Positions 25,825 to 34,720 of a stretch of 64,000 bases of DNA are shown one piece after another. Origin of the DNA: Bin5 sp965232575 (GTDB taxonomy: Bacteria; Chloroflexota; Anaerolineae; Caldilineales; Caldilineaceae); assembly GCA_965232575.1 (NCBI GenBank), contig CBDDPZ010000008.1, positions 62,001 through 126,000 of the forward strand, in the 5' to 3' direction. The notes below the pieces were generated by a model. That model made no database searches. It was not told where the DNA came from and saw only the letters and a program-made list of their open reading frames with translations. How positions within the stretch are numbered: the stretch's first letter is position 1; each line of letters opens with the position of its first letter. Made by a program: the position numbers and the translations under genes.

Positions 25825-26742
25825 CTACAGGAGTACCATCAGGATTCCGCCGATGGTGATCAGGCCGCCGATGATGCTGTTGAAAGAAGGGATCTCGCGC
25901 AACAGGAGCGCACCCAGCAGCACGCCGCCCAGCACCTCCTGTGTGGCGATGAGATTGACATAGGTGGCGTTCACCCGGCGCAGAGCCGCGTTGTAGAGGG
26001 TATGGCCGCAAGCCAGTGGGAAGACACCAAGGCCGACTATGCTGGCGACGGCGGGCCAGTTGAAGCTGCCGGGCGTATGGGCCGCGGCCGCGGCTGGGAG
26101 CAACCAGAGCGCAGCCAGCATGTAGACTGCGCCGGCATACACCAGCAGAGGAAACCGTTCCCGCTGGCTGCGGCCGGCTATGCTGTAGACGGCATATGTG
26201 ATGGCGCTGCCCAACGCCAGCAGATCGCCGATCAACATGTGGCGAGTGAAGTTGTACGATGCGCTGCCGCTTTGCTGCACGAGCGCCATTACCGGCTCGA
26301 ACCCGGAGAGGACGGCCACGCCCAGGACGGCTACGAGAATGCCCAGCCATTTGCGCTTCGACAATGGTTCCCGGAGTGCGAAGCGGGACAGCAGGGCGAC
26401 CCAGATGGGCGCCGTATACATGATCGCCAAGCTATTGGTGATCGTCGTAAATTCGAGGGAGTAAGCGTAGAAGAAGAAGTGGAGAGCGGCGACCAGCCCG
26501 ATGAGGACAAGACGGGGCCAATCGGACGCGAGGAGGCCGCGTCCCTTCGGGTCGCCCCCCGCCCCCCGGCTGCGGAGCAAGACCGCGCCTGACACAACAA
26601 TGCCGGCGACCAGGAGACGACCGGCTGCGATTTCGAAAGAGGATACCGAGAGGGCGGCCCACCGCACCAGGACGGGGCTGGTGCTGAAGAAGAGAACGGC
26701 AATCGCTACCAGGGCCAGCCCGCGGCGTTCTTCGACTGTCAC
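25825..26742 (-). CDS. EamA/DMT-family transporter
   Basis: 305 residues, about ten hydrophobic helices in two EamA repeats (about 10-150 and 165-305). Each repeat has the Gly/Pro-rich signature: AIMYTAPIWVALLSRFALREPLSKRKWLGILVAVLGV and ATYVNLIATQEVLGGVLLGALLLREIP. The family exports metabolites or amino acids across the inner membrane, probably as a proton or ion exchanger; the substrate is unknown. It sits between lysA and a small membrane gene, all on the minus strand. Export of a lysine-pathway compound is possible but not shown. Confidence 0.85.
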   Translation of the reverse strand: MTVEERRGLALVAIAVLFFSTSPVLVRWAALSVSSFEIAAGRLLVAGIVVSGAVLLRSRGAGGDPKGRGLLASDWPRLVLIGLVAALHFFFYAYSLEFTTITNSLAIMYTAPIWVALLSRFALREPLSKRKWLGILVAVLGVAVLSGFEPVMALVQQSGSASYNFTRHMLIGDLLALGSAITYAVYSIAGRSQRERFPLLVYAGAVYMLAALWLLPAAAAAHTPGSFNWPAVASIVGLGVFPLACGHTLYNAALRRVNATYVNLIATQEVLGGVLLGALLLREIPSFNSIIGGLITIGGILMVLL

Positions 26743-26808
26743 GGGATTGGTCCAGACTGTGCGCGGGCGTGAAACCTGCGCTTCCAGAGTGGATATCTCT
26801 TGGCCGTT

Positions 26809-26940
26809 CTAAGGACCGGCGGGCGTAATCGCCACGTAGACCAGGCTCAACACCATGCTGAGCGCAATCAGCAGGCTGAGAAAGTAGAATATCTTTTCGT
26901 TGCGGCTCAAGCGGCGGCGTCTGCCCCGTCTACGGCTCAT
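26809..26940 (-). CDS. Very small single-pass membrane protein (43 residues)
   Basis: A 43-residue frame: ten basic-rich residues (MSRRRGRRRR), a short polar stretch LSRNEK, then one hydrophobic helix of about 20 residues (IFYFLSLLIALSMVLSLVYV), ending ITPAGP. An Arg-rich cytoplasmic end plus one helix indicates an N-in membrane protein by the positive-inside rule. GGGA lies about 7 bases before the ATG. It lies 66 bp upstream of the EamA gene and 146 bp downstream of a large glycosyltransferase gene, all on the same strand. No family is recognised. Confidence 0.6.
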   Translation of the reverse strand: MSRRRGRRRRLSRNEKIFYFLSLLIALSMVLSLVYVAITPAGP

Positions 26941-27086
26941 GCGCTGTCCCTTTTCGGCCGAAATTCAAGAGGTGGGAGTGATGAACACTTTCATCATTAT
27001 TTTGAATGAGTCCCATGAATCACATGCATCATAGTCGAAACTGGTCTGTGAATCAAGGCACACGGGTATTTGTATGGTTATGACGC

Positions 27087-29456
27087 TCACTCGATGCGGA
27101 GAGGGCCGAGCAGCAGCCGGTCCTCTTGCGCCGGGTTGATCCTGTCGAGTACGCGCAGCCGCTGAAAATCGGGCCGGGTATAAAGCCCGATCTCGATCTG
27201 ATAGAGTCCGGGGGGCGCGTCCGGCGGGACGGTAAATGTGTGCACGGTTGCGACAGTCTCGCCAGCGGCCCAGGTTTCCGTTGAAGGCGACGGTTGCAGG
27301 TCGGCGCCGCCGAACATCTCGAAGCTGTCGGTCAGCAAGTGCGCGAAGACGGTGTACGATTCGACCACCGGCCCTGATGCGGTCCAGTGCAGGGTAACGG
27401 TCATCTCCTCGCCGGGAACCGGGGTACGGCTGCTGAAGCTGTAGCCGGCCAAGGTTATACTGTCGGCAAACTGCACGTACACTGGGGTAGGAATGCTGCG
27501 GCCGCCGTCTTGGGAAACGTCCGCCTTTCCGCCAGGTTGGCAGTCCGAGACGGTGAATCCAGCGGGGCAGATGGTCACCTCGCCAAACGTATGGCTTGTG
27601 CCGCCGTCGACTTGGGGCAGACGTTCGCCGCTGCGGTGGTCGTAGAAGCCAACCTGCCAACTGGCCCGATTCGGTGTATGGGCCGTCTCCGGAATCGCAA
27701 CGGTATAGCTGTCGAGCAGTAGGCGGCCCGGTTGCCAGCTACTGGTCGGGCGCAGCCCGCCGCCGGGCATCGTATCCAGCTGGGCGACGGTCAGGCCGGT
27801 GCCGTCCACGAGGTGAATGAATAGGGACCAGTCATCGGCCAGAGGGGCTTTGGTCATGAGCGCCAAATCCACCTGGACCTCGTCACCGGGGAACACGATA
27901 GAATCTTTTTCACCCGTCCGCCCTGGCAGCCCGCCATACGATGCGGTCGCTTGCTGCAGATGAATCTCGGAGTTTTCGACGAGAAAGAGGGAGTGGGGGG
28001 TTGAAGAGACAGAAGTGTTCGAATCGCTGTCAGGAATCGCCATCGGTGGGGGCTTGTAGGCGGGGCGGAGCAAAAGAAAGGGGGTGGCCAGCGTGAGCAG
28101 TCCGAGGGCAGAGGTAGCACTCCAGCCGATGCTGCGGCCGAATCTGCTTCCCCATCCCGTCCAACCAAGCGCCCACAGCAGGGCCAAAGCGGGCAGCGCG
28201 GCAAAGAAGTAACGTCCCTGGGCGGCCGGCGCCACCCGCATGAAACGCAGCCAGGAGATGGTCAGGACGAGCAGCCAGAGCAGAAGGAAGGCGTGTGGCA
28301 CACAGGAGGCAATGCGGGTTGCGCGGCGGGCGAAGCCGGCGCGCGCTTCCCGGGCCAGATGAAACAGCAACCCCAACGCGACGAAAACAGCGACGACTCG
28401 CAACGCCAGGTAGACCCAGGCTGGATAGGGCAGGTTGAGCCAGCCAAACAGCCCCCAGAAAGAACGTTCCAGCCCCCCCAACTCGCTCATGATTTGCGAC
28501 GGACCGGCGGGAATGACCCGTAACAGGATATTCGCTTCCCACATTTCCCAAGCCAGGGGGTCGCCATAGAGCCGCCAGTTGCGCAGGTACCACCAGCCGG
28601 CGAGCAGGATGGCGGGGATGGCCGTCCACAAAGCAGCATCGAAGATGGGGCGAACGTTGCGGTTCCGCCAAGCCAGCCACAGAATTGCGGTCGCGGAGAC
28701 GCCGGCCAGACCCAGACCGCTGAGTTTAGAAAGCAGCGCCAGGCCAAGCGCGGCGCCGAGTCTCAGTAGGCGACTTTTTTGCGGCTGTCCTCCTTCTACC
28801 AGCATCTCCGTCAGTTGCCAGAGGACAAGCGCGGCGGCTGCGTTGACGGCGTTGTCATTGCTGACGGACGCGCTGATGAAGGCAAATTGGGGCAGAAATG
28901 CCGCGAAGGCCGCGCCGAGCAGGGCATTCTGCGGGGAGAGAATCAGGTGAAGCGTGCGGTAGACCGCGTAGACGGTCACCGCGCCGAGGAAGACTGAGAA
29001 GAGACGGGCAGCGTGCAGGGCCAGGATCGACTGCCTCCAAGGGAAGCGTTCCGCCTGCCGGTGATGGATCAGATAGTTGCGGTTGATGGCTGTATCGGGT
29101 TGCCCGATGGCGCGGTGAGGATTGGCGCGTGCGAAGAGTTGAGGGAAGTCGGACTGATCGATCAGTGCGGTAAGCAGGGCCGCGGCGGCGTAGTAGGCAG
29201 GCGCCTGCGTTCCCTGCTGTTGCCAAAGGGCGCGCGTGTTCGGCTCCGCTACGGGCAGCGTCCGCTGCGTCACCAGATGTTGAACGAAGGCGAAATGCCA
29301 GATTTCGTCGGGCGCTTCGAATGGGGGGGTTACAAAACTGAACAGACTGGCGAGAAGGAGGTAAACGGCCAACAGATGGCGAATCGTGGGGCGAACAACG
29401 GGCAGGGCAGGAGCGAATCGACGCGGCGCCTCCCCCGTTTCACGGGATTGAGACAT
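27087..29456 (-). CDS. DUF2142-like polytopic glycosyltransferase with C-terminal beta domain
   Basis: 789 residues. The N-terminal half has about 11 membrane helices and the GT-C/DUF2142 entrance FSFVTPPFEAPDEIWHFAF (an acidic DE-x-x-H catalytic loop after TM1), plus a later ARLFSVFLGAVTVYAVYR. From about residue 480 on there are two extracytoplasmic beta-rich domains with VDLALMTKAPL and VTLHWTASGPVVESYTVFAHL. Such proteins transfer a sugar from a lipid carrier outside the membrane. The upstream GT2 gene ends exactly one base before its ATG, so the pair is coupled and probably makes and uses a polyprenyl-phosphate sugar donor. Confidence 0.75.
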   Translation of the reverse strand: MSQSRETGEAPRRFAPALPVVRPTIRHLLAVYLLLASLFSFVTPPFEAPDEIWHFAFVQHLVTQRTLPVAEPNTRALWQQQGTQAPAYYAAAALLTALIDQSDFPQLFARANPHRAIGQPDTAINRNYLIHHRQAERFPWRQSILALHAARLFSVFLGAVTVYAVYRTLHLILSPQNALLGAAFAAFLPQFAFISASVSNDNAVNAAAALVLWQLTEMLVEGGQPQKSRLLRLGAALGLALLSKLSGLGLAGVSATAILWLAWRNRNVRPIFDAALWTAIPAILLAGWWYLRNWRLYGDPLAWEMWEANILLRVIPAGPSQIMSELGGLERSFWGLFGWLNLPYPAWVYLALRVVAVFVALGLLFHLAREARAGFARRATRIASCVPHAFLLLWLLVLTISWLRFMRVAPAAQGRYFFAALPALALLWALGWTGWGSRFGRSIGWSATSALGLLTLATPFLLLRPAYKPPPMAIPDSDSNTSVSSTPHSLFLVENSEIHLQQATASYGGLPGRTGEKDSIVFPGDEVQVDLALMTKAPLADDWSLFIHLVDGTGLTVAQLDTMPGGGLRPTSSWQPGRLLLDSYTVAIPETAHTPNRASWQVGFYDHRSGERLPQVDGGTSHTFGEVTICPAGFTVSDCQPGGKADVSQDGGRSIPTPVYVQFADSITLAGYSFSSRTPVPGEEMTVTLHWTASGPVVESYTVFAHLLTDSFEMFGGADLQPSPSTETWAAGETVATVHTFTVPPDAPPGLYQIEIGLYTRPDFQRLRVLDRINPAQEDRLLLGPLRIE

Positions 29457-30350
29457 TTACCTGGAACTGGCTTTCGGTATCTGTTCTCCTGACCCAGATA
29501 GTTTGTGGAAATTGGGAGAGTTCGTCTCCTCCGGGGTGTCGCCGCACTGCCCCCAGGTCTCTGTGATATCGCCCTTTGTAGCCCGTCCTGGCGGGCGCCA
29601 GATGAAGAGATAATAGAGCCAGTTCCTCAGATATTGGAACCAGACATCCAGCACGCGAAAGTTGGACTCGCCATTGGAGCGCACATACTCGTGGGTCGCG
29701 ACTTCACGGATATGGTAGCCGCTGCGCACGGTCTTGATTATCATTTCCTGCTCGATCGTCGTGATCTCCGATTTCAGGGCAAGGCTGCGGGCCAGATCGG
29801 CGCGAATTGCCCGGAATCCGTTCTGTGAGTCGGTCAGGCTCACACCTTGGGAGTAGTTGATGCTAAGCGTGATCACCTGGCTGCCGAAGAGACGGACGAA
29901 CTGATCGATGGTGGCGTGCAACTCGTCGCTGCCTCCCAACATGCGGGAGCCGGATACGTGATCGGCGTTGCCGTCGATGATTGGCTGGACGAGCGCCGGA
30001 ATATCGCGGGGGTCATGGGAGCCGTCGGCGTCGATAAAGACGAGGATATCGCCGCTGGCGTTGGCGATGCCGACGCGGATGGCATCGCCTTTGCCTTTCC
30101 CGTTATCCAGAAGTATGGTCGCCCCCAGTTCGGCGGCGATGGCCCGCGTGTTGTCACTGCTGTGGCCGTCGACGACCAGCAGTTCGTCGGCATAGGGCGC
30201 GGCCCATTCGAGCACAGGTCGAATGTTGCGGCCCTCGTTTCGGCAAGGTACGATCACCGAAATTCGAATCACGCGCCCGTCCGGCGCCTGGCGCGTGATG
30301 GTAGTGGGCCGGACGGGCTGCGTATACCAGTTGGGCAGGATGTCCGTCAC
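29457..30350 (-). CDS. GT2 family glycosyltransferase (DPM1/polyprenyl-phosphate sugar synthase-like)
   Basis: 297 residues. The GT-A fold reads ISVIVPCRNEGRNI, LLVVDGHSSDNT and the DxD-containing FIDADGSHDPRDIP, then SGSRMLGGSD and DSQNGFRAIRADLAR, the usual DPM1-like acceptor region. The C-terminus ends in a short amphipathic segment (YLRNWLYYLFIW) and a polar tail without the two extra helices of some members. It likely transfers a sugar from a nucleotide donor to polyprenyl phosphate. The stop touches the next ATG (TAAATG), coupling it to the DUF2142-like gene. A divergent mazG follows upstream. Confidence 0.83.
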   Translation of the reverse strand: MTDILPNWYTQPVRPTTITRQAPDGRVIRISVIVPCRNEGRNIRPVLEWAAPYADELLVVDGHSSDNTRAIAAELGATILLDNGKGKGDAIRVGIANASGDILVFIDADGSHDPRDIPALVQPIIDGNADHVSGSRMLGGSDELHATIDQFVRLFGSQVITLSINYSQGVSLTDSQNGFRAIRADLARSLALKSEITTIEQEMIIKTVRSGYHIREVATHEYVRSNGESNFRVLDVWFQYLRNWLYYLFIWRPPGRATKGDITETWGQCGDTPEETNSPNFHKLSGSGEQIPKASSR

Positions 30351-30465
30351 GGATCGTCTCAGGAAAGCAAAAAGATGGATTGGCTGCCGTTTGGCAAGCC
30401 GCTGGGCCCTACTTTAGCAGCATTCAATATCGATGCCAAGCCTCAAAGCTACTATTCCGCGGGAA

Positions 30466-30494
30466 TTGACCGGCAACGGACGATGCATTAGAGT
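30466..30494 (+). promoter_or_regulatory. Candidate promoter for mazG
   Basis: TTGACC (30466-30471), 17-bp spacer, TAGAGT (30489-30494). Both boxes differ from consensus at one or two positions. Transcription would start near 30501, about 76 nt before mazG. Confidence 0.5.
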
Positions 30495-30576
30495 GCACAA
30501 TTGCCTGTCTCTGAACGCAGGGACCTTTGCGCTCAGAGACGGATTCAGGCGGTCCATTTGACCGGATCGGACGACC

Positions 30577-31629
30577 ATGACCATAAGTGATCCTATCGAA
30601 GCGGCGGCGCAGATGGTCGGCATTGACCCGCATGAGGGCATGCAGATCATCGGCGCGGCGCGCCTGGCAGATCGCCATCATCCGCCTTTCGACCTGGGGC
30701 AGCCGGCGCTGGTGCTCGAGATCACCGATGAGCCGACTGCGCAGGCGGTCGGTGCGGTGCTGGGCAATGCCTATCCTGGGGACCACCCACTACAACTGAT
30801 CTGCCTGGACGATAACGGAACTCGCTATGCGCGGGCGGTACCGCTGACGGAACTTTCTGCGCCGGCCAGCATGGCTGAGCCTGCCTGCCTGTACGTGCCC
30901 CCCTTGCACCATAGCAGTTATGCTGATCTGCAGGAAGTAATGGCCCACCTGCGGGCGCCTTACGGCTGCCCCTGGGACAGGGAGCAGACTCTGGCGAGCA
31001 CGCGGGCCTTTCTCCTCGACGAGGTAGCGGAGGCGCTGGAGGCGCTGGACTCCGAAGATGAGGCGCATATCGCCGAGGAGCTGGGCGATGTGCTCGGGAT
31101 CATCGCGATGATCGCGCAGATCGCGACCGAAGAGGGCCGCTTCCAGATGGCAGACGCGGTGCGGTTGAGCGTCGAGAAACTCATTCGCCGGCATCCTCAC
31201 GTCTTTGGCGAAGATGACATTGACGACATGGAACAGCTGTTTACGCGCTGGGAAGAGATCAAGGCGGAGGAGCGGGCGACCCAGGACAGACCGGCGCGCG
31301 GCCCGCTGGATGCGGTGCCGGCGGCATTGCCGGCGCTGCGCAAGGCGCGTGAGATGCAGTCCAAGGCTGACAAGGCCGGTCTTCTCGACCGCGTTGCCCT
31401 GACGGAGAGTAGTCCTGAGTTGGAGGGCCTATTGCCGGAGGGCAGCGACGAACAGGCGTTGGGTCTCCTGTTGTGGCGGCTGGTCGCCCTGGCGAACGCG
31501 CGCGGCCTGGACGGGGAGGACGCGTTGCGCGCCTTCATATGGCACTGGCGTGCAGAGAATGCTCCGTACAGTGATGGAGGAGGAGAGGGCGCCTGCCAGC
31601 ATGGCAGTTCACCCGGTGCTCCCTTTTGA
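30577..31629 (+). CDS. mazG: MazG nucleotide pyrophosphohydrolase fused to a truncated methylase-like region
   Basis: 350 residues. Residues about 128-240 are a MazG domain: LRAPYGCPWDREQT, the acidic FLLDEVAEALEALD and AEELGDVLGIIAMIAQIA. A weaker second MazG-like part follows. The family hydrolyses NTPs to NMP and pyrophosphate. The first 115 residues resemble only the C-terminal part of the tetrapyrrole-methylase domain found in YabN proteins (IIGAARLADRHHPPFDLGQPALVLEI, YPGDHPLQLI, LYVPPL); the SAM-binding N-terminal half is absent. The region upstream is too short to hold it. So this is a shortened YabN-type fusion that probably lacks methylase activity. Confidence 0.85.
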   Translation: MTISDPIEAAAQMVGIDPHEGMQIIGAARLADRHHPPFDLGQPALVLEITDEPTAQAVGAVLGNAYPGDHPLQLICLDDNGTRYARAVPLTELSAPASMAEPACLYVPPLHHSSYADLQEVMAHLRAPYGCPWDREQTLASTRAFLLDEVAEALEALDSEDEAHIAEELGDVLGIIAMIAQIATEEGRFQMADAVRLSVEKLIRRHPHVFGEDDIDDMEQLFTRWEEIKAEERATQDRPARGPLDAVPAALPALRKAREMQSKADKAGLLDRVALTESSPELEGLLPEGSDEQALGLLLWRLVALANARGLDGEDALRAFIWHWRAENAPYSDGGGEGACQHGSSPGAPF

Positions 31630-31642
31630 TTCAGTCCATTCT

Positions 31643-31672
31643 TTGAAGATCGGGGACCGAACGTGCTATACT
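31643..31672 (+). promoter_or_regulatory. Candidate promoter for tRNA-Arg
   Basis: TTGAAG (31643-31648), 18-bp spacer, TATACT (31667-31672). Transcription would start about 7-9 bases before the tRNA, typical for a tRNA promoter. Confidence 0.6.
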
Positions 31673-31687
31673 TCGGGGTGCTGGTTT

Positions 31688-31761
31688 GCCCCGGTAGCTC
31701 AGTGGATCAGAGCATCTGACTTCGGATCAGAGGGTCGTGGGTTCGAATCCTACCCGGGGTG
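31688..31761 (+). tRNA. tRNA-Arg, anticodon TCG
   Basis: Full cloverleaf of 74 nt. Acceptor GCCCCGG/CCGGGGT (first pair G-T), D-stem GCTC/GAGC with the GG pair in the loop, anticodon stem TCTGA/TCAGA with loop CTTCGGA (anticodon TCG), variable loop GGGTC, T-arm GTGGG-TTCGAAT-CCTAC. Discriminator G; CCA is not encoded. It would read CGA codons, and other CGN by wobble. Confidence 0.93.
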
Positions 31762-31811
31762 CTCACATTTGCGGCCTGTCGAAGGCTAAGCGGATTCACC
31801 GCTATTCAAAT

Positions 31812-31860
31812 GCCGCCCCACGCGCTCCCAGGTTGGCGTTGCGATGGAGGGCGGCTTTTT
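31812..31860 (+). terminator. Probable terminator downstream of tRNA-Arg
   Basis: 7-bp stem GCCGCCC (31812-31818) / GGGCGGC (31849-31855) with a 30-base loop, then five T. The loop is long, so efficiency is uncertain. Confidence 0.45.
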
Positions 31861-31958
31861 GTTAGTCCTTCCGCTACTATAGAGCCGCTAACAATTGTTG
31901 CAATATAACTGAGGGTAATGGACAGCCGGTCACCTCAGTTCAGAAGAGGAGTTGCTGC

Positions 31959-33746
31959 CTACCGAACATTTCCTGTCTGCTCGACTGTTGCCACGAATTG
32001 CCCGAAGACCCATCCGGGCTGGCCGTGATTGTCGATCTGCCACCAGTTTCCCACCACGTTTCTGCCGGTGATCGGATACTGATAGCCAGGAACGGTCGTG
32101 TCAATGACAGGGAAGCGACCGCCGGGGCCGCTATACACGTTCATGCGGCGGCTGAACGTCAACTCCGCTTCCGTTGCCGGCAGCAGAGGAGGAAGTGGAA
32201 ACCTGGCCACGACCTGGACGCTGCCCGCATTGACCAACTCAACCAGATCATCATATATCCACCCGGGCCGGCCGTCTTCGTCGATCCGCCACCAATCGCC
32301 GACCATATTCCTTCCAGTAATCAGATATTGGCGTCCAGGTACGACTTCGCCGATGATAGGATAGCTGTTGTCCGGCCCCGCGCGCAGGTTCGCTCGTCGG
32401 TTGACGGTCATCGTCGCCTTAGTCACCGGCAGTAAGGAAGGGACGGGGAATTTGACGACGGCCACTCGTATGCCGCCCTCAGCAACGGATGTGACCAACT
32501 CGCCGAAAACCCACCCGGGCTGGCCACTCTTGTCGATCTGCAACCAGTCGCCCGCCTGATTTCTGCCTGTGATCAGATACTGCTGGCCGGCTACCGCCAG
32601 GCCGATTACGGGGTTGCTGGCGCCGGGGCCGCTGTGCACATTGACGCGCCGGTCGATCATCGCCACAGGAACCGATACGGGTGCGTCGGGGATATTGGCA
32701 GCCGCAAGAGGATCGGAAACCCAGCCGGGCTGACCGTCATAGCTGATCCGCCACCAGTTTCCCGTAAAGTCCCGTTCCAAAATCGAGAACTGCTTTCCCG
32801 CAGCAATCTTGCCAATTATGGGATTGAATGGGGCGGGTTCGTTATGGACGTACATCGTTTGACTGGTAATTGTCACCGGACCGACCCCAGGTTCTGTCCC
32901 ACGGTGGTCGTCGGCCCACTGCACGCGCCGTACCATCTCTGTCAGCAGCGGCTCCAACTCTTCACACATCTCTCCAAGGACGGAAAAGGTCAGAACAAGC
33001 AGATACTCGGCATCCGGCGAGAGCAGGACAACCTGCCAGCCGGCTATTCGGGCGCCGGTCAGAATTGATTGGGAGGTTGTCGGTACAGGCACAGCGCCTC
33101 GAAATCGGACCGAAACTGCCTCTTCCCTGCGGGGCCGCAACCTGGTGACCAGATCAAAGCTGTCCACGTCGATTCCGAGCTGCCGGTCCAACGCGGCGGC
33201 TGCGCCTTGCCCGAACTCGTACAGCGCAAGGCCTCTTGTGGGGAAGATTTCAACAATGACGCTATTGGCATGCAGCAGGTCAGGAGGATCCTGTGGGAAG
33301 GCGAAGCCAACGCCAATCAACGAACTCGGCTGGACAGTGGACTGCAATTCCAACAGCAGGTTCACGATTTCCGCTCTGCCCAGCGCTTCCATGTCCTGCT
33401 GCAGGGCCGCTGTCTGCGTACCGTCGAAGAAGAGCCAGTCCGGCGGGTAAAGTATCGTCAGACCATGCGCTACATCTTCGAACGCCTGCCAGTCAGCCGA
33501 TATCTTGACTGCCTCCGGGCCCGCGGCAAACGGGGCGTCCTCTATGGTAGTTTCGCCGGGCACAGGTGTGGCCGTAGCGGATGGGGACTGAGAAGAGCGG
33601 AACTGTGAGGAGTGCGCGAAGCCGCCAAAAGAAACGCTGCGACGAGGAATGGTTATGTCGGTGAGCAGCGACAAGTCGGGGGCCGATCGAGTGAACCAGC
33701 CAAGGCAAAAAAGGCTTAATGGCAACAGATACATCATTGCCCGCAT
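31959..33746 (-). CDS. Exported protein: PsbP/DcrB-like domain plus four SH3b repeats
   Basis: About 595 residues from the ATG with AGGAAG six bases upstream; a longer frame adds 22 unlikely residues. The N-terminus is an exported signal. Residues about 80-280 share a domain with the neighbouring lipoprotein (HGLTILYPPDWLFFD, LRPRREEAVSVRFRG, GWQVVLLSPDAEYLLVLTFSV). Four SH3b repeats of about 75 residues follow, each with a G-P-G-x-x-x-P-V/I-I-G core and WWxI...GxPGWV. SH3b repeats commonly bind peptidoglycan or cell-surface polymers. It ends in an acidic/polar tail. The adjacent paralogue suggests a local duplication that gained the repeats. Function otherwise unknown. Confidence 0.72.
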   Translation of the reverse strand: MRAMMYLLPLSLFCLGWFTRSAPDLSLLTDITIPRRSVSFGGFAHSSQFRSSQSPSATATPVPGETTIEDAPFAAGPEAVKISADWQAFEDVAHGLTILYPPDWLFFDGTQTAALQQDMEALGRAEIVNLLLELQSTVQPSSLIGVGFAFPQDPPDLLHANSVIVEIFPTRGLALYEFGQGAAAALDRQLGIDVDSFDLVTRLRPRREEAVSVRFRGAVPVPTTSQSILTGARIAGWQVVLLSPDAEYLLVLTFSVLGEMCEELEPLLTEMVRRVQWADDHRGTEPGVGPVTITSQTMYVHNEPAPFNPIIGKIAAGKQFSILERDFTGNWWRISYDGQPGWVSDPLAAANIPDAPVSVPVAMIDRRVNVHSGPGASNPVIGLAVAGQQYLITGRNQAGDWLQIDKSGQPGWVFGELVTSVAEGGIRVAVVKFPVPSLLPVTKATMTVNRRANLRAGPDNSYPIIGEVVPGRQYLITGRNMVGDWWRIDEDGRPGWIYDDLVELVNAGSVQVVARFPLPPLLPATEAELTFSRRMNVYSGPGGRFPVIDTTVPGYQYPITGRNVVGNWWQIDNHGQPGWVFGQFVATVEQTGNVR

Positions 33747-33813
33747 TTGCGCTTCCTGTCCCCAATGATCCGTGAATCGCGGTTGGTGGAAAGACGGTTC
33801 CGCCTGCCACAAT

Positions 33814-34665
33814 TCAGTCGAACCACTGCATCCGCTGCACGATCTCTGCCAGCAGCGGCTCCAACTCCGGGAAGTCTTCGCTGCGGATACTGAAGGTAAG
33901 GATAACTATCCTCTCTGCATCCGGCGAAAGCACGCCCACCTGCCAGCCAACGATTTCCATATCCGGCTGCTCGAAAAGGGCGCCTTCTGAACGGTAACGG
34001 ACCGATGCTATTTCCGCGCCTTCAGGCCGCAGACCGGCAACCACGTCGGCGCTGTCCACCTTGAATCCTCCCATGCTGTCCAATTGTGCAGCGATCATTT
34101 GCGCGATCAGTTGCAGGGGCAGTCCCTCGGTGTGGAAGAAGATAGCGTTGATGTTGTTGACAAATCTGGTATCGGGGGAAATATCGGTGTTGTATTGGAA
34201 GCCCAAGCCGACGAACAGATCATCCTGCTGTATTGCCTGAGTAGACGTTGCCAACAACTCTCTGATTTCGTCGCTGCTGGCCTTCTCGCCCAACTCCTCC
34301 AAGAGCTCGGTCAGCTTTTTCTTTGTCGGATCGACGAAGATCCATCCCGGCGGATAGGAAATTGAGAGCTTGCGCGTCTCATCGATAAATATCTGCCAGT
34401 CGGTGGTGGTAAGCGGTTCCGGGGTAGTGATGGCCGGCGGCGCAGGTGGTCTCGGCCGGGTGGTGGTTGGCGGATCGGAGGGCTCCGGTAAGGAGGTGGC
34501 CGTCGGCTCCATAGTGGCCGGTGGCGCACTTTGCGTTGACGAAGCCGGTAACTGTTCACTTGCGGGCGGCGACTCGGGTTGGATGGGTGCGCAGCCGGCC
34601 AGGACAAAAGCTATGCAGACAGATGCGAGCAGGAACAGACGGTAAACTCCCCACATGCGCCTCAT
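33814..34665 (-). CDS. Lipoprotein paralogous to the upstream half of the SH3b protein
   Basis: About 283 residues. The signal peptide ends in a lipobox (FVLAGC), then a Pro/Thr/Ser-rich linker of about 70 residues. The globular part (LSISYPPGWIFVD, LFVGLGFQYNTDI, LRPEGAEIASVRYRS, VGWQVGVLSPDAERIVILTFS) aligns over about 190 residues with the N-terminal domain of the SH3b protein just downstream. The fold may be PsbP/DcrB-like; the role is unknown. The start chosen is ATG at 34665; ATG at 34656 is an alternative because the GGGG before 34665 is too close to serve it well. It follows uvrA by about 55 bp on the same strand. Confidence 0.66.
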   Translation of the reverse strand: MRRMWGVYRLFLLASVCIAFVLAGCAPIQPESPPASEQLPASSTQSAPPATMEPTATSLPEPSDPPTTTRPRPPAPPAITTPEPLTTTDWQIFIDETRKLSISYPPGWIFVDPTKKKLTELLEELGEKASSDEIRELLATSTQAIQQDDLFVGLGFQYNTDISPDTRFVNNINAIFFHTEGLPLQLIAQMIAAQLDSMGGFKVDSADVVAGLRPEGAEIASVRYRSEGALFEQPDMEIVGWQVGVLSPDAERIVILTFSIRSEDFPELEPLLAEIVQRMQWFD

Positions 34666-34720
34666 CCCCTTCTCTACCAGGCCAGCCGCTGCAACCATAG
34701 CAGGGACTGGTCTGCGGCCG

